Part shown: piece after piece, positions 47,597-55,995 of the stretch
Layout: each line of letters starts with the position of its first letter
How positions within the stretch are numbered: position 1 is the stretch's first letter
Assembly (NCBI GenBank): GCA_027622555.1
Contig: JAQBYJ010000022.1
Coordinates: forward strand, 1-62,502
Source of the DNA: Verrucomicrobiota bacterium
Lineage (GTDB): Bacteria > Verrucomicrobiota > Verrucomicrobiia > Opitutales > UBA2995
Reading direction: 5' to 3'
DNA: 62,502 bases
Program-made: the position numbers and the translations under genes
Notes under the pieces: model-generated
The model's input: the letters and a program-made list of their open reading frames with translations, nothing else
What the model was told of the DNA's origin: nothing
Database searches by the model: none

Positions 47597-48469
47597 ATGA
47601 AGTTAATCGACGGTAAACACATCGCCGCGACCATTCTGGATGAAATTACCGAAGAAGTAGCCAAGCTCGGAGACGAGAAGCCCGCTGTTACTTTTGTGAG
47701 GGTCGGTGAAGACCCTGCTTCGGTTTCCTACGTCAGGAATAAGGAACGCGCCGCCGCAAAGACAGGTATTCGAAGTGAACTTAAGGTATTCCCCGAAACG
47801 ATCTCTGAGAATGAGCTCCTTGCGGAGATAAAAGCACTCAATGAGAATCCTTCTATACACGGGATTTTGGTTCAGGCTCCCCTACCCGACCATATCGACG
47901 AAGGAACCATATTTCGGTCGGTGTTGCCGGAGAAGGATGTGGATGGATTTCACACCGTAAATATCGGCAAGCTTTGCCAGGAAGACCCAAGCGGTTCAGT
48001 TGCGTGCACACCTGCAGGAGTTATCGAATTGCTCAAACGTTCGGATATATCAACCGAAGGGAAACATGTGGTGGTTCTTGGACGAAGTTTAATTGTCGGA
48101 AAGCCTGTTTCACTTCTATTTCTGCAGAAAGGAGCATTTGGAAATGCAACCGTAACCGTGTGCCATTCACGAACCCGAGATATTGCATCCATCGTAAAAC
48201 AAGCGGACATAGTTGTAGCTGCGATTGGAAGAGCCCACTTTGTAACCGCCGACATGTTAAAACCAGGTGCGGTTGTTATAGATGTCGGTATCAACCGTAT
48301 TGAGGACAGTTCAAGAAAGAGTGGTTATCGATTGGTTGGAGATGTAGATTTTGAAGCCGCCAAAGATATTGTCTCGGCCATAACACCTGTTCCAGGTGGA
48401 GTAGGCCCCATGACAGTAGCCATGTTGATGAAGAATACACTTCGGGCTTTTCAGGCAACCAGGAGTTAA
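47597..48469 (+). CDS. folD: Methylenetetrahydrofolate dehydrogenase/cyclohydrolase
   Basis: FolD is a bifunctional enzyme linking 5,10-methylene-THF to 10-formyl-THF with NADP+. The 290 residues carry the substrate-binding motif [19 protein letters not shown] (Tyr and Lys), the [16 protein letters not shown] motif, the Rossmann [20 protein letters not shown], and the C-terminal [20 protein letters not shown]. The N-terminus [17 protein letters not shown] fits. It shares the plus-strand set with the SH3-like protein (7-base gap) and the RDD protein (9-base gap). metF elsewhere in this window completes the link to methionine. Confidence 0.97.
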   Translation: MKLIDGKHIAATILDEITEEVAKLGDEKPAVTFVRVGEDPASVSYVRNKERAAAKTGIRSELKVFPETISENELLAEIKALNENPSIHGILVQAPLPDHIDEGTIFRSVLPEKDVDGFHTVNIGKLCQEDPSGSVACTPAGVIELLKRSDISTEGKHVVVLGRSLIVGKPVSLLFLQKGAFGNATVTVCHSRTRDIASIVKQADIVVAAIGRAHFVTADMLKPGAVVIDVGINRIEDSSRKSGYRLVGDVDFEAAKDIVSAITPVPGGVGPMTVAMLMKNTLRAFQATRS

Positions 48470-48477
48470 TTGCCAAG

Positions 48478-49038
48478 ATGCAAGAGCCTCCCGAATTGCC
48501 ACTATCGGCTCAATCGATAAGTAATCATGTCAAGCCGACTCCGCCGTGGGTAAGGTTACTGGCGGGAGGAGCAGATGTAGTGGTATGTGGATTACTGGCG
48601 TTCGCAATAATCATGGTCATCCTTATTCCAAAATATTATCCTGGAACCGAATCCATTATTGTCGAATACGCCGAGAAGTCATCGGGGAACTTTATGGCGG
48701 ACAAGGATCTTGCAAAGACATTGATGGAGAATCCGGATCTGAGGAATATGCTGGTGGCCAGTCAAACCATCCTGTTCACCATTTTCTTCCTCTATTTTCT
48801 GATTAGCGAATGGAGATTAAAAGGTAGCTCTTTAGGGAAACTGATATTCCGAATAAAAGTGTCGCGTTATCAATTGGATCAACCGCTCCTTTTTCGAACC
48901 ATATTTATGAGAGCCTGGTTGAAGACGATTTTCCTGCTGCTCAGTCCATGGCTTTGGATCACCTTTATGTTGATCTTTTTACAAAAGGACAAACGAACGG
49001 TACACGATCTAATTACCGGAACCTGGGTTATTGACTAG
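48478..49038 (+). CDS. RDD family membrane protein
   Basis: The 186-residue protein has the RDD domain signature WVRLLAGGADVVVCGLLAF and, after an extracytoplasmic loop of about 50 residues, a hydrophobic helix (MLVASQTILFTIFFLYFLIS) and LGKLIFRIKVSRY, then a third helix and the ending KDKRTVHDLITGTWVID. Three membrane helices are seen. RDD proteins are of mostly unknown function; some are linked to cation tolerance. It has an AGGAG sequence 10 or so bases before its ATG and follows folD closely. Confidence 0.88.
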   Translation: MQEPPELPLSAQSISNHVKPTPPWVRLLAGGADVVVCGLLAFAIIMVILIPKYYPGTESIIVEYAEKSSGNFMADKDLAKTLMENPDLRNMLVASQTILFTIFFLYFLISEWRLKGSSLGKLIFRIKVSRYQLDQPLLFRTIFMRAWLKTIFLLLSPWLWITFMLIFLQKDKRTVHDLITGTWVID

Positions 49039-49147
49039 GAAAATGACCAAAGAGTGTAAGTAGACTTTTAAACTTTTGTTTTTGTTAGACAAAACAATAA
49101 CCATAGGGTTTACCCTTACGTTTCCTTTGTAAAAACTCTACAGCTCA
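49039..49147. other. Short gap before the REC-kinase gene
   Basis: The 109 bases are AT-rich and contain a weak AGGGT/ACCCT stem near 49107. No promoter is firmly recognised; a promoter for the kinase gene is expected here. Confidence 0.35.
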
Positions 49148-50272
49148 GTGAAGATAAATCCTAAAATCCTCGTGGTTGATGATCAGCCGGTTAATGTAAA
49201 GCTTCTCGAAAAAAAATTAGTTCGAGAGGGCATGGACGTGTGGACAGCCAATGACGGAGAAACTTGTCTCAAGTTGGTCGAACAACATATGCCCGACGTC
49301 ATTCTTCTGGACGTTATGATGCCAATAATGGACGGGCATGAGGTCTGTGAACGTTTACAGGAGAAAGAGAAAACACGATCGATTCCTATTATCTTCATCA
49401 CTGCAAACTCAACCAAAGAAGGAAAACTTGAAGGACTGAGTTTTGGCGCAGTTGATTATATCACGAAGCCTATTGATTTGGACGAAACCGTAGCACGTGT
49501 GAATACACAACTCCGCTTTCTGGAAGTAAACCGGGAAAACATGGAGCTCACCAAAAGACTGGGAGAAGTGCGGCGAAATGCAGCCATCGGAGCAATTACT
49601 CAAGGAATAGCACATAACGTTAACAACCTTTTGGGTGTCGTAGTCGGCTATCTCGATTTGATTAAGACCGATCTAACCAATGAGGAACTCGTTCATCGTG
49701 GAATCGCTGTGATTGATAAAACAGTTGGAAAAATGACGGCCATAGTAAAACAGCTCAGCCGGCTGGCTAGCGAATCACACATTGCGGTAGGCGAGCTCAT
49801 ACTGGATGATTTGCTTGAGACTGCCGTCCAAAGATTTAAGGATACCCACGAAATTGATTTCATTGAAGTAAAGATGAGCGATCCTTCTATGAAGCTTCAA
49901 GCCAACCGGGAAACCTTCGAAGACGTTCTATCCAGACTGATGGAAAACGCGCTGGAAAGTTACCACCGCTTCGATTGTGCGAATCCGATCATCCGGGTTG
50001 AAACGGATGTCGCAACTCACGATAATCGTCAGATGCTTCGTATCCAGGTAACTGATCGGGGAAAAGGAATCCGTGAAGATATCCGCGACAACATTTTCGA
50101 ACCATTTGTAACTATCAAAGCCGGAATTGGTTGTGGCATGGGATTAACGGTTGCACAGCATTCGGTTCGTTCCTTGGGTGGTCAGCTAAGCATAGCAAAC
50201 AACCCTGAAGGACAGGGAACGATTTCTACTTTTTTGCATCCTATACATGCAGCACATGAGCGTCTCGTCTAA
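49148..50272 (+). CDS. Response-regulator receiver fused to a histidine kinase
   Basis: The order is REC then kinase. Residues 5-125 are a receiver: ILVVDDQPVNVKLLEKKLVR, phospho-acceptor Asp55 in VILLDVMMPIMDG, and Lys107 in YITKPIDLDE. Residues 145-180 hold a DHp helix, GAITQGIAHNVNNLLGVV, with phospho-histidine His156 in an HNVNN box like NtrB-type kinases. The rest is a HATPase_c domain with N box (VLSRLMENALESY), G1 (VTDRGKGIREDI) and G2 (GCGMGLTVAQHS). There is no sensor domain or membrane segment, so it is a soluble kinase taking input through its receiver. Initiation is at GTG 49148. Its 3' end overlaps proC. Confidence 0.92.
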   Translation: MKINPKILVVDDQPVNVKLLEKKLVREGMDVWTANDGETCLKLVEQHMPDVILLDVMMPIMDGHEVCERLQEKEKTRSIPIIFITANSTKEGKLEGLSFGAVDYITKPIDLDETVARVNTQLRFLEVNRENMELTKRLGEVRRNAAIGAITQGIAHNVNNLLGVVVGYLDLIKTDLTNEELVHRGIAVIDKTVGKMTAIVKQLSRLASESHIAVGELILDDLLETAVQRFKDTHEIDFIEVKMSDPSMKLQANRETFEDVLSRLMENALESYHRFDCANPIIRVETDVATHDNRQMLRIQVTDRGKGIREDIRDNIFEPFVTIKAGIGCGMGLTVAQHSVRSLGGQLSIANNPEGQGTISTFLHPIHAAHERLV

Positions 50273-51065
50273 AATTGGATTCTGGGGAAGCGGTAACATG
50301 GCCAGTGCCATGATGCGTGGATTGATTTCCAAACAAGTCGTCAAACCAGAACAAATCTATTGTATTAGTGAGTTTGGTCGCGGAGCTGGTGCCTTTGCAA
50401 AAGAGACCGGGGCAAATTCCCTGGGAAATTCTTCGGAGGACCTCATTGAAGCAAGTGACATTTTGGTGTTGGCCTTCAAGCCGCAACAACTGGATACACA
50501 GGCAGAGGCGGTTCAAAAAATAAACAACCGCCTGGTTCTATCTATTCTCGCGGGAACTTCATTGGAGAAACTGGCCCGAGCCATCCCCAACGCCGGGACC
50601 CTTGTCAGAACCATGCCCAACACTCCGGGCCGCATCAGCGAAGGAATTACCGCTTACTGCAGCAATAAAACACTTGAGGATTCCGATAAGGAAATACTGA
50701 AAGCAGTTTTAGGGAGCCTTGGACAAGTCTTTCAAATCGACGAAAGTATGATGGATGTCCACACAGCGGTGGCAGGCAGTGGCCCTGCTTACGTGTTCGA
50801 GTTTATTGCCGCATTGGCCGAGGCCGGAACACAAGAGGGACTTCCTCCCGAAATGGCGCTTCAAATAGCAAAACAAACGGTGTTTGGAGCGGCAGCCCTG
50901 GCAAAGCAGGCTGAGGAACACCCCGAAGAATTACGCAATCAGGTTACTTCAAAAGGCGGAACAACTCAAGCAGGCTTGGAAGCCATGTCTTCAGCCAATT
51001 TTAGAGAAATGATCAGGGACACCGTTCGTGCTGCAAAACTTCGCTCCATCGAAATGGGGAAATAA
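50256..51065 (+). CDS. proC: Pyrroline-5-carboxylate reductase
   Basis: ProC makes proline from 1-pyrroline-5-carboxylate with NAD(P)H. From the Met at 50256 (MSVSSKIGFWGSGNMASAMM) it has 269 residues; a Met three codons earlier at 50247 is also possible. The Rossmann motif IGFWGSGNMASAM, the catalytic region VAGSGPAYVFEFIAALAEAG, and TSKGGTTQAGLEAM are intact. It overlaps the kinase gene by 17 bases, suggesting translational coupling rather than a shared function. No Shine-Dalgarno site is visible. The gene ends at the bidirectional terminator that separates it from the respiratory operon. Confidence 0.95.
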   Translation: MSVSSKIGFWGSGNMASAMMRGLISKQVVKPEQIYCISEFGRGAGAFAKETGANSLGNSSEDLIEASDILVLAFKPQQLDTQAEAVQKINNRLVLSILAGTSLEKLARAIPNAGTLVRTMPNTPGRISEGITAYCSNKTLEDSDKEILKAVLGSLGQVFQIDESMMDVHTAVAGSGPAYVFEFIAALAEAGTQEGLPPEMALQIAKQTVFGAAALAKQAEEHPEELRNQVTSKGGTTQAGLEAMSSANFREMIRDTVRAAKLRSIEMGK

Positions 51066-51094
51066 AAAAGCCCGGTAATTCACCGGGCCTTTTA
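51064..51094. terminator. Bidirectional terminator between proC and the act operon
   Basis: GCCCGGT and ACCGGGC pair around AATTC, with an A run before and a TTTT run after, so both strands show a hairpin plus U tract. It serves the convergent proC (plus) and the terminal cytochrome c gene (minus). Confidence 0.9.
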
Positions 51095-51114
51095 AAAATA
51101 GATTAAGCTGAAGC

Positions 51115-51768
51115 CTATTCAGTGTCCCAGGGCTTGAGCTCTTCAACCGTCCACATACCACGTTGCCCTGTCTGCTCCCGAGCTTCGGCAACGACCGCGG
51201 CATCCACCGGACCGGACGTGTTACCCCACTCCTGGCGAACATAGGTAAGCACATGAGCAATCTTCTCGTCATTGAGAACAGATCCCAGAGGAGCCATAAT
51301 AGAATTATACCCAGTACCTTTGACCATGATTGGACCTTGCATACCCGCCAACACAATGCGCGCCAATAATTGTGGATTCTTTGCAACCCACTCAGACTCG
51401 GCCAAAGGAGGAAATGCTCCAACCATCCCCTGTCCATTCACCTGGTGACATGCCATACAGTTTGTTTGGTAAATCTTTTTTCCTTCTTTAACAGGATCAA
51501 AAGCAGCAACTTCTCCAGCTCCAGCAGTGCCTGATCCACCGCCCAAATTAGCCATCTCACTGGCAATACTCGAAGACTCAAGATATTCATTGGAATCAAA
51601 GCCACCAGAAAATCTAGCCAGATAAATTACGGCCAGGATTATAGAAAAGACTATCGCAAGATAACCAATTGTTTCCGGTGAAATAAAAGTATTTTTATCG
51701 TTGAGTGAGACAAGATTTGAATCTTCGACCTCCTCAGATGATTTAAAATTGGATTGATCTTCGGTCAT
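51115..51768 (-). CDS. Membrane-anchored monoheme cytochrome c
   Basis: The 217-residue protein has a Ser/Glu-rich N-terminus, one transmembrane helix (YLAIVFSIILAVIYLARF), a Gly/Ala-rich linker, and a class I cytochrome c domain with the heme motif CMACHQVNGQG; the distal Met is probably in SIMAPLG. Canonical CcoP has two CxxCH motifs, so this is not a standard CcoP, although it takes the CcoP place after ccoN-like and ccoO. Its start overlaps the ccoO stop by one base (TAATG). It is the last gene of the operon and could carry electrons away from alternative complex III. Confidence 0.9.
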   Translation of the reverse strand: MTEDQSNFKSSEEVEDSNLVSLNDKNTFISPETIGYLAIVFSIILAVIYLARFSGGFDSNEYLESSSIASEMANLGGGSGTAGAGEVAAFDPVKEGKKIYQTNCMACHQVNGQGMVGAFPPLAESEWVAKNPQLLARIVLAGMQGPIMVKGTGYNSIMAPLGSVLNDEKIAHVLTYVRQEWGNTSGPVDAAVVAEAREQTGQRGMWTVEELKPWDTE

Positions 51769-52391
51769 TACTTTATCCGCTTCGATTCAGGTAAGTCATA
51801 GTCCATATTTAAACTCTGCAAGTAAGCGACTAACGCCACGGCATCATCTGTTGGAACAATTTCAAATCCTTCAGCAGGCGTGTCATTGCCTACAAGGACA
51901 AGCGCGTTTGCAGAAAGAGTACCACTAAATTCTCTCTTCTTGAAGAGAAAAGGGTACGAGGGCATATTGGAAACTTCCGATACATCGCTGGGTTTATTTA
52001 AATGGGCGAAAAACCAGGCTGCATCATGTCGAGATCCCACGTTGGAAAGATCCGGACCAATACGCTTATTTCCAAGAATGACTTGATCCTGCAATACGTA
52101 GTCACGGGCTACTGATTGTCTTGATCCCCAATCACGGCCAAAATCTCCGCCGTATCCTGGACGACGAGTTTGTTGCGTGTGGCAAACCACACAGCCGAGT
52201 TCACGATAAACTTTTTGCCCACGACCAGCGAGCCCTTCGTGACCGATGATGATAACATCCTCATCGGATACCTTAAGGCTAGTTTCAAGCTCCGATGGGC
52301 TCAACTCTTTTGCTCCTTGAAGGAGGAGGAAATACGAGGAACTTGTGATTCCGATCAATAACACAAAGAATAAGGAAGCAAAACTTTTCAT
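51768..52391 (-). CDS. ccoO: cbb3-type cytochrome c oxidase subunit II (monoheme, CcoO)
   Basis: The 207-residue protein has an N-terminal membrane anchor (FASLFFVLLIGITSSSYFLL), then YRELGCVVCHTQQTRRPGYG with one heme c motif (CVVCH), and the CcoO-specific region GNKRIGPDLSNVGSRHD leading to SNMPSYPFLF, whose Met is the expected axial ligand. All this matches CcoO of cbb3 oxidases, where it hands electrons from the cytochrome c chain to the catalytic subunit. The heme site is intact even though its CcoN-like partner has lost its metal ligands. Its start overlaps the ccoN-like stop by 4 bases (ATGA). Confidence 0.93.
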   Translation of the reverse strand: MKSFASLFFVLLIGITSSSYFLLLQGAKELSPSELETSLKVSDEDVIIIGHEGLAGRGQKVYRELGCVVCHTQQTRRPGYGGDFGRDWGSRQSVARDYVLQDQVILGNKRIGPDLSNVGSRHDAAWFFAHLNKPSDVSEVSNMPSYPFLFKKREFSGTLSANALVLVGNDTPAEGFEIVPTDDAVALVAYLQSLNMDYDLPESKRIK

Positions 52392-53830
52392 GACTCAACT
52401 CCTCCCACAGCATCCTCTTCGGCTCGCGTAAGATCCTCTATACAGGATTCAACATCGGCCCTCATTATCACTATTACGTTTAAAATCAATGCGAGGTGAC
52501 CAATTATAAGAAAAATCCATGCCATTGACCGCGCGACCATCCAATAAGAGGTGTAACGAACTATCTCCGCAAATGGAACAGCCGCATCGTTCATGGCTAC
52601 ACCTTGTTTCCAGCCACCGACGGCTAAGGGAACCACGAGCATCACAATTCCAGTGAATGCTATCCAGAAATGAGACGATATTAGAAAATCCATCGGCCAC
52701 TCTCGACCAAGAATTTTTGGCAATGCGTAATAAACGATGGCGAACATCGCCATGCTAAATACCCCGTAGAAGATGAGGAAGTGGTGAGCATCCAGGAGAA
52801 TAGTAAATTGAGAAACTTCCGCAACGCCCCTAAGAGAAAGCAACACAACGCCCACGCCAGAAATCAACAAAGCGAGTGACGCAAAACTGGTGAATAGGAG
52901 AACTCCATTCCCCACAATCTGAGAACGATTCTGCCAGAGAGTACCGAAAAAATTAATACCGGTGATCACAAAAAAGATAATCATCAACAGACTTGCTACG
53001 ATGCCGGAGGTAATCATCCATGCGGGGAATGGTCCTCCGACGAGTCGGGCGGCTCCCATCCATGTTCCAGCAAGGACAAAAACGAGGAATGCGCGCCGAG
53101 CGATTCTGTAAGCCAAAAGGCTCGTACCTAGTAGTTTGGGAATCAGGTAATATAAACCTGCAACCGCAATAGATCCAAACCAGAGCCAAATAAGATTGGA
53201 AGCAAACCAGCTGGCAACCAAGGCCTGAACTACGCCAGGAACCGGGTTCACGAACAACATGATTTGCGCGACAATCTGTATCCAGGGAAATATCAGGAAG
53301 GCGGCTAATAAAAACCATTGGGAAGCATAAAAGTCCGGGTAACTTCTGTTTTTGAAACACGCGATACCCCAGACACATACGACCAACGAAGAAAGAAATA
53401 ACGCTAAGCCGACATAGGAAGGAAGTTCCAAAAGCTCAAACGCGTTGAGATCACCCATGAAAATCCCGACAACACCGACCGTTAGTGCGAGGTTCCAAAA
53501 TACGGCGGCAATGATAAGTACCAACCTGAAACGTAATTGAGTTCCACAAAGCCGTGCCATCAACCAAAGACTAACAGCAAAAGCGATGTTACAGCCAAAG
53601 CCGTAAACAAAAGCAGCCGTGTAGACAGCTTGTACGCGTCCCACAGTTAGAAATGCCCAGCTGTTTAAAAACTCCGGATTGTGAGTTTTCCAAGACGCGA
53701 GGTATCCAAAGATTGAGGCGAATAAAAGCCACTTAAGCGCTGAAAACAAATAGACGAGAACAGGCGCTTTGGTGGAACGATCGATGGCCGCCGTTCCTGA
53801 AAGAGTTAAATTTGATTCCATAGAACTCAT
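52388..53830 (-). CDS. CcoN-like protein lacking heme and CuB ligands
   Basis: The 480 residues form about 12 membrane helices and clearly resemble cbb3 subunit I. GRVQAVYTAAFVYGFGCNIA aligns with the CcoN helix that carries a low-spin heme His, but here Tyr70 replaces it. The CuB ligands are also missing: Ser211 replaces the first His (WFASNLIWLWF region), Trp257-Met258 replace the His-His pair (LAGTWMGAARLVGGPFPAW), and the nearby cross-linking Tyr appears to be Phe251. Only five His occur in the protein (50, 349, 350, 387, 445); His349 aligns with the heme b3 ligand, and the second heme ligand position is Phe351. Oxygen reduction at a heme-copper centre therefore looks impossible. It sits between a small membrane protein and ccoO. 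Confidence 0.9.
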   Translation of the reverse strand: MSSMESNLTLSGTAAIDRSTKAPVLVYLFSALKWLLFASIFGYLASWKTHNPEFLNSWAFLTVGRVQAVYTAAFVYGFGCNIAFAVSLWLMARLCGTQLRFRLVLIIAAVFWNLALTVGVVGIFMGDLNAFELLELPSYVGLALFLSSLVVCVWGIACFKNRSYPDFYASQWFLLAAFLIFPWIQIVAQIMLFVNPVPGVVQALVASWFASNLIWLWFGSIAVAGLYYLIPKLLGTSLLAYRIARRAFLVFVLAGTWMGAARLVGGPFPAWMITSGIVASLLMIIFFVITGINFFGTLWQNRSQIVGNGVLLFTSFASLALLISGVGVVLLSLRGVAEVSQFTILLDAHHFLIFYGVFSMAMFAIVYYALPKILGREWPMDFLISSHFWIAFTGIVMLVVPLAVGGWKQGVAMNDAAVPFAEIVRYTSYWMVARSMAWIFLIIGHLALILNVIVIMRADVESCIEDLTRAEEDAVGGVES

Positions 53831-53839
53831 TTTAATTAA

Positions 53840-54139
53840 TTATTTTTTCAGCTCCTGGATTACTAGTTTTTGAGCGACTTCGGCAGGAATGCGAACGACA
53901 CCCTTTTCCTGATCGACCCACCCGTAAGTAGAAAGGACTTCGTTATCATGCGCTTTGAGTTCCGCGCCAGTTGGTGGTGCTGCTTCGTCTCTGACTTCCA
54001 CTACAGCTGGTGCATCTTCACTGTCTCCCAAGCCGTAGGCCCATAATACCAGGACAGCGAACACTGCAATCGCTACAAGAACAGCAATGATAGATGCCAA
54101 AAACGAAAATCCGTCAGGTTTGGTTGAATTATCGGCCAT
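53840..54139 (-). CDS. Small membrane protein of the act operon
   Basis: The 99 residues contain one transmembrane helix (LASIIAVLVAIAVFAVLVLW) and a soluble C-terminal part with LSTYGWVDQEKGVVRIPAEV, which I recall as typical of small proteins near respiratory clusters but cannot verify. No heme motif or metal ligand pattern is seen. It overlaps actF by 11 bases and lies 9 bases before the ccoN-like gene. It could be an accessory subunit bridging alternative complex III and the CcoNO-like pair. Confidence 0.75.
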   Translation of the reverse strand: MADNSTKPDGFSFLASIIAVLVAIAVFAVLVLWAYGLGDSEDAPAVVEVRDEAAPPTGAELKAHDNEVLSTYGWVDQEKGVVRIPAEVAQKLVIQELKK

Positions 54140-55388
54140 TGTGGTGCAGGGATTCTAAAATTCGTGGATCTTTAACCGGAATGATTTGGGACTTGCCCCA
54201 GCTTCGCATGAATGACCAGGCGCAAATTCCACCGATTCCAAGGAAGGCAGCTATATCCCAAAAAGAGATATAAAACGGATAGGAAATATACATATCGTAA
54301 TCCAAACGCTTGGAAGGAAGTATGTTGAAATATAGATCCAACATATGGAAGGAGAGTAACCAGATGCATATAAAAATCATTCGGTTCACCTTCACTTTGT
54401 TGGCGTAGAAAAGCAGGTAGATAAAAGGGAATAGGAAGTAACCAAAGATCAGACCCATACTTATCGTCCACCACGCACCTTGCTCGCGCATATTATACCA
54501 AAAGGTTTCTTCAGGAATATTTGCATTATAAATCAGGAAATACTGGGAAAAACTGATGTAAGCCCAGAACACGGTAAACGCTAACATGATACACCCCAAG
54601 TCATACATATGACCACGTTTGAAGAATCCGGTTAACGGGCCATTCTTGTATACTTGAATGATACAAACCAAGGCGGTAACCGCCAAGGCAGCCCGCATGC
54701 TTGCGGCAAAAAACCACACACCAAACATGGTTGAAAACCAGTGAAATTCAATGGACTTAATCCAGTCGATGGAGGCAAAAGTCAAAGCAAGGGCCGTAAA
54801 CATAATGCCCCATGCTGAGTGGAAAAGCAGTTTCTTACTCCAGGCAGGATTCCCATCAGCATCTTGAGCTTTGCTCAATTTGCGGAGCCTGTTTGCGAGA
54901 TAACACCAACCAACAAAATAAATAGCACACCGAACCAAAAAGGCGGTTTCGTTGAGCCACCAGGCTTTTTTCTGATAAAGCACATCATCGGCTACAGCTC
55001 TTGCATCCAACCATTTCCATATGAACCCTGAATTATCGTCGCCCATCAAAAAGCTGATGACCAGGAAAGGAACAAAAATCAGCGCCAACCAGGGAAAGAT
55101 CGAAAGACCATGTTCCAACTGACGACGAGGAATCGTGGACCATCCCGAACCAAAAACATGGTGAATCATGGTTAGCATTATCATACCCACGCCGATGCTA
55201 AGGTAGAAAATGAACATGATTAAGAGCCCATAGGCAGGACGTGGATTATGATCAGCCACACCTGAAAATACGCCGAGCAGAGTTATCGCTAAAAATACAA
55301 TTCCTCCGATAAGGAAGATTTTCGACCAGGGTTTTTTACTGGAAGATGAAGCAGTGGCAGCTCCTGCAGTTGTTACTTCGCTGTTCAT
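54129..55388 (-). CDS. actF: Alternative complex III subunit ActF
   Basis: ActF is the second large NrfD-like membrane subunit of the quinol:cytochrome c/HiPIP oxidoreductase. The 419 residues form about ten hydrophobic helices, for example IFLIGGIVFLAITLLGVFSG, YGLLIMFIFYLSIGVGMIML and LGCIMLAFTVFWAYISFSQY. The WYNMREQGAWWTISMGLIFG and FHMLDLYFNILPS segments are typical of the family. ActF does not bind hemes and is thought to take part in quinone binding or proton movement. It overlaps actE by 4 bases (ATGA) and the small membrane protein by 11. Confidence 0.93.
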   Translation of the reverse strand: MNSEVTTAGAATASSSSKKPWSKIFLIGGIVFLAITLLGVFSGVADHNPRPAYGLLIMFIFYLSIGVGMIMLTMIHHVFGSGWSTIPRRQLEHGLSIFPWLALIFVPFLVISFLMGDDNSGFIWKWLDARAVADDVLYQKKAWWLNETAFLVRCAIYFVGWCYLANRLRKLSKAQDADGNPAWSKKLLFHSAWGIMFTALALTFASIDWIKSIEFHWFSTMFGVWFFAASMRAALAVTALVCIIQVYKNGPLTGFFKRGHMYDLGCIMLAFTVFWAYISFSQYFLIYNANIPEETFWYNMREQGAWWTISMGLIFGYFLFPFIYLLFYANKVKVNRMIFICIWLLSFHMLDLYFNILPSKRLDYDMYISYPFYISFWDIAAFLGIGGICAWSFMRSWGKSQIIPVKDPRILESLHHNGR

Positions 55389-55993
55389 AGTCCCAAATCC
55401 TTTCTGTTGGCCGGCGGCACATCATTGACTGACGCATTTTGCGAACGTTGAATTACCCGCAAATAGGCAATCACGGCCCAGCGATCTTCAGCAGAAAGCT
55501 TATCACGGTAGTAACCCATAAGGCCTTTGCCATTGGTCAAGGTATTGAAAATTTCACCTTCAGCGATGTCCCGTAGACGGTCATCGTGGAAACTGGCCAC
55601 AATATTCATACCGCGCGGCTTGGTGACTCCATTGCCATCCCCCACGCCTCCGTGGCAAACGGCACAATAAATACCGTAGCGTTCTTTGCCACGATTAATC
55701 AAATCGTCAGTTACTGGCATCGGAAAGCCTCTCGCCCATTCCTCACCCTTCTTTCCGAAGTGAAGAAATTCGTCATCCTTCAAAAGACCGCGAGCAACGG
55801 TTCCCGCAATAGGAAGGCGATCCGTACGACCATCAGCAAAAAACGTACTGGTGCCCTGCGGCTTATATTTCGATTGGTCATCCATGTCTGGAAACATTTC
55901 CAAAGGTGGCTTGGTAAATGATCCTCCGCGGAATCCTAAAATGGAAACCACTGCGGCGACGGCTAATGCAAATGCGAACAGGAAATATCTCAT
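55385..55993 (-). CDS. actE: Alternative complex III cytochrome c subunit ActE
   Basis: The 202 residues comprise an N-terminal signal or anchor (MRYFLFAFALAVAAVVSILG), and a monoheme cytochrome c domain with YGIYCAVCHGGVGDGNGVT. The GEIFNTLTNGKGLMGYYRDK segment provides the distal Met region, followed by DRWAVIAYLRVIQRSQ, the class I C-terminal helix. In described complexes ActE passes electrons from the pentaheme ActA to an external carrier or oxidase. It lies 2 bases behind actD. Confidence 0.94.
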   Translation of the reverse strand: MRYFLFAFALAVAAVVSILGFRGGSFTKPPLEMFPDMDDQSKYKPQGTSTFFADGRTDRLPIAGTVARGLLKDDEFLHFGKKGEEWARGFPMPVTDDLINRGKERYGIYCAVCHGGVGDGNGVTKPRGMNIVASFHDDRLRDIAEGEIFNTLTNGKGLMGYYRDKLSAEDRWAVIAYLRVIQRSQNASVNDVPPANRKDLGL

Positions 55994-55995
55994 GA

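Noticed and set aside
52388-53830. Ordinary CcoN (functional cbb3 oxidase subunit I)
   Set aside because: Tyr70, Ser211, Trp257, Met258 and Phe351 occupy the expected His positions, so the standard annotation is misleading.
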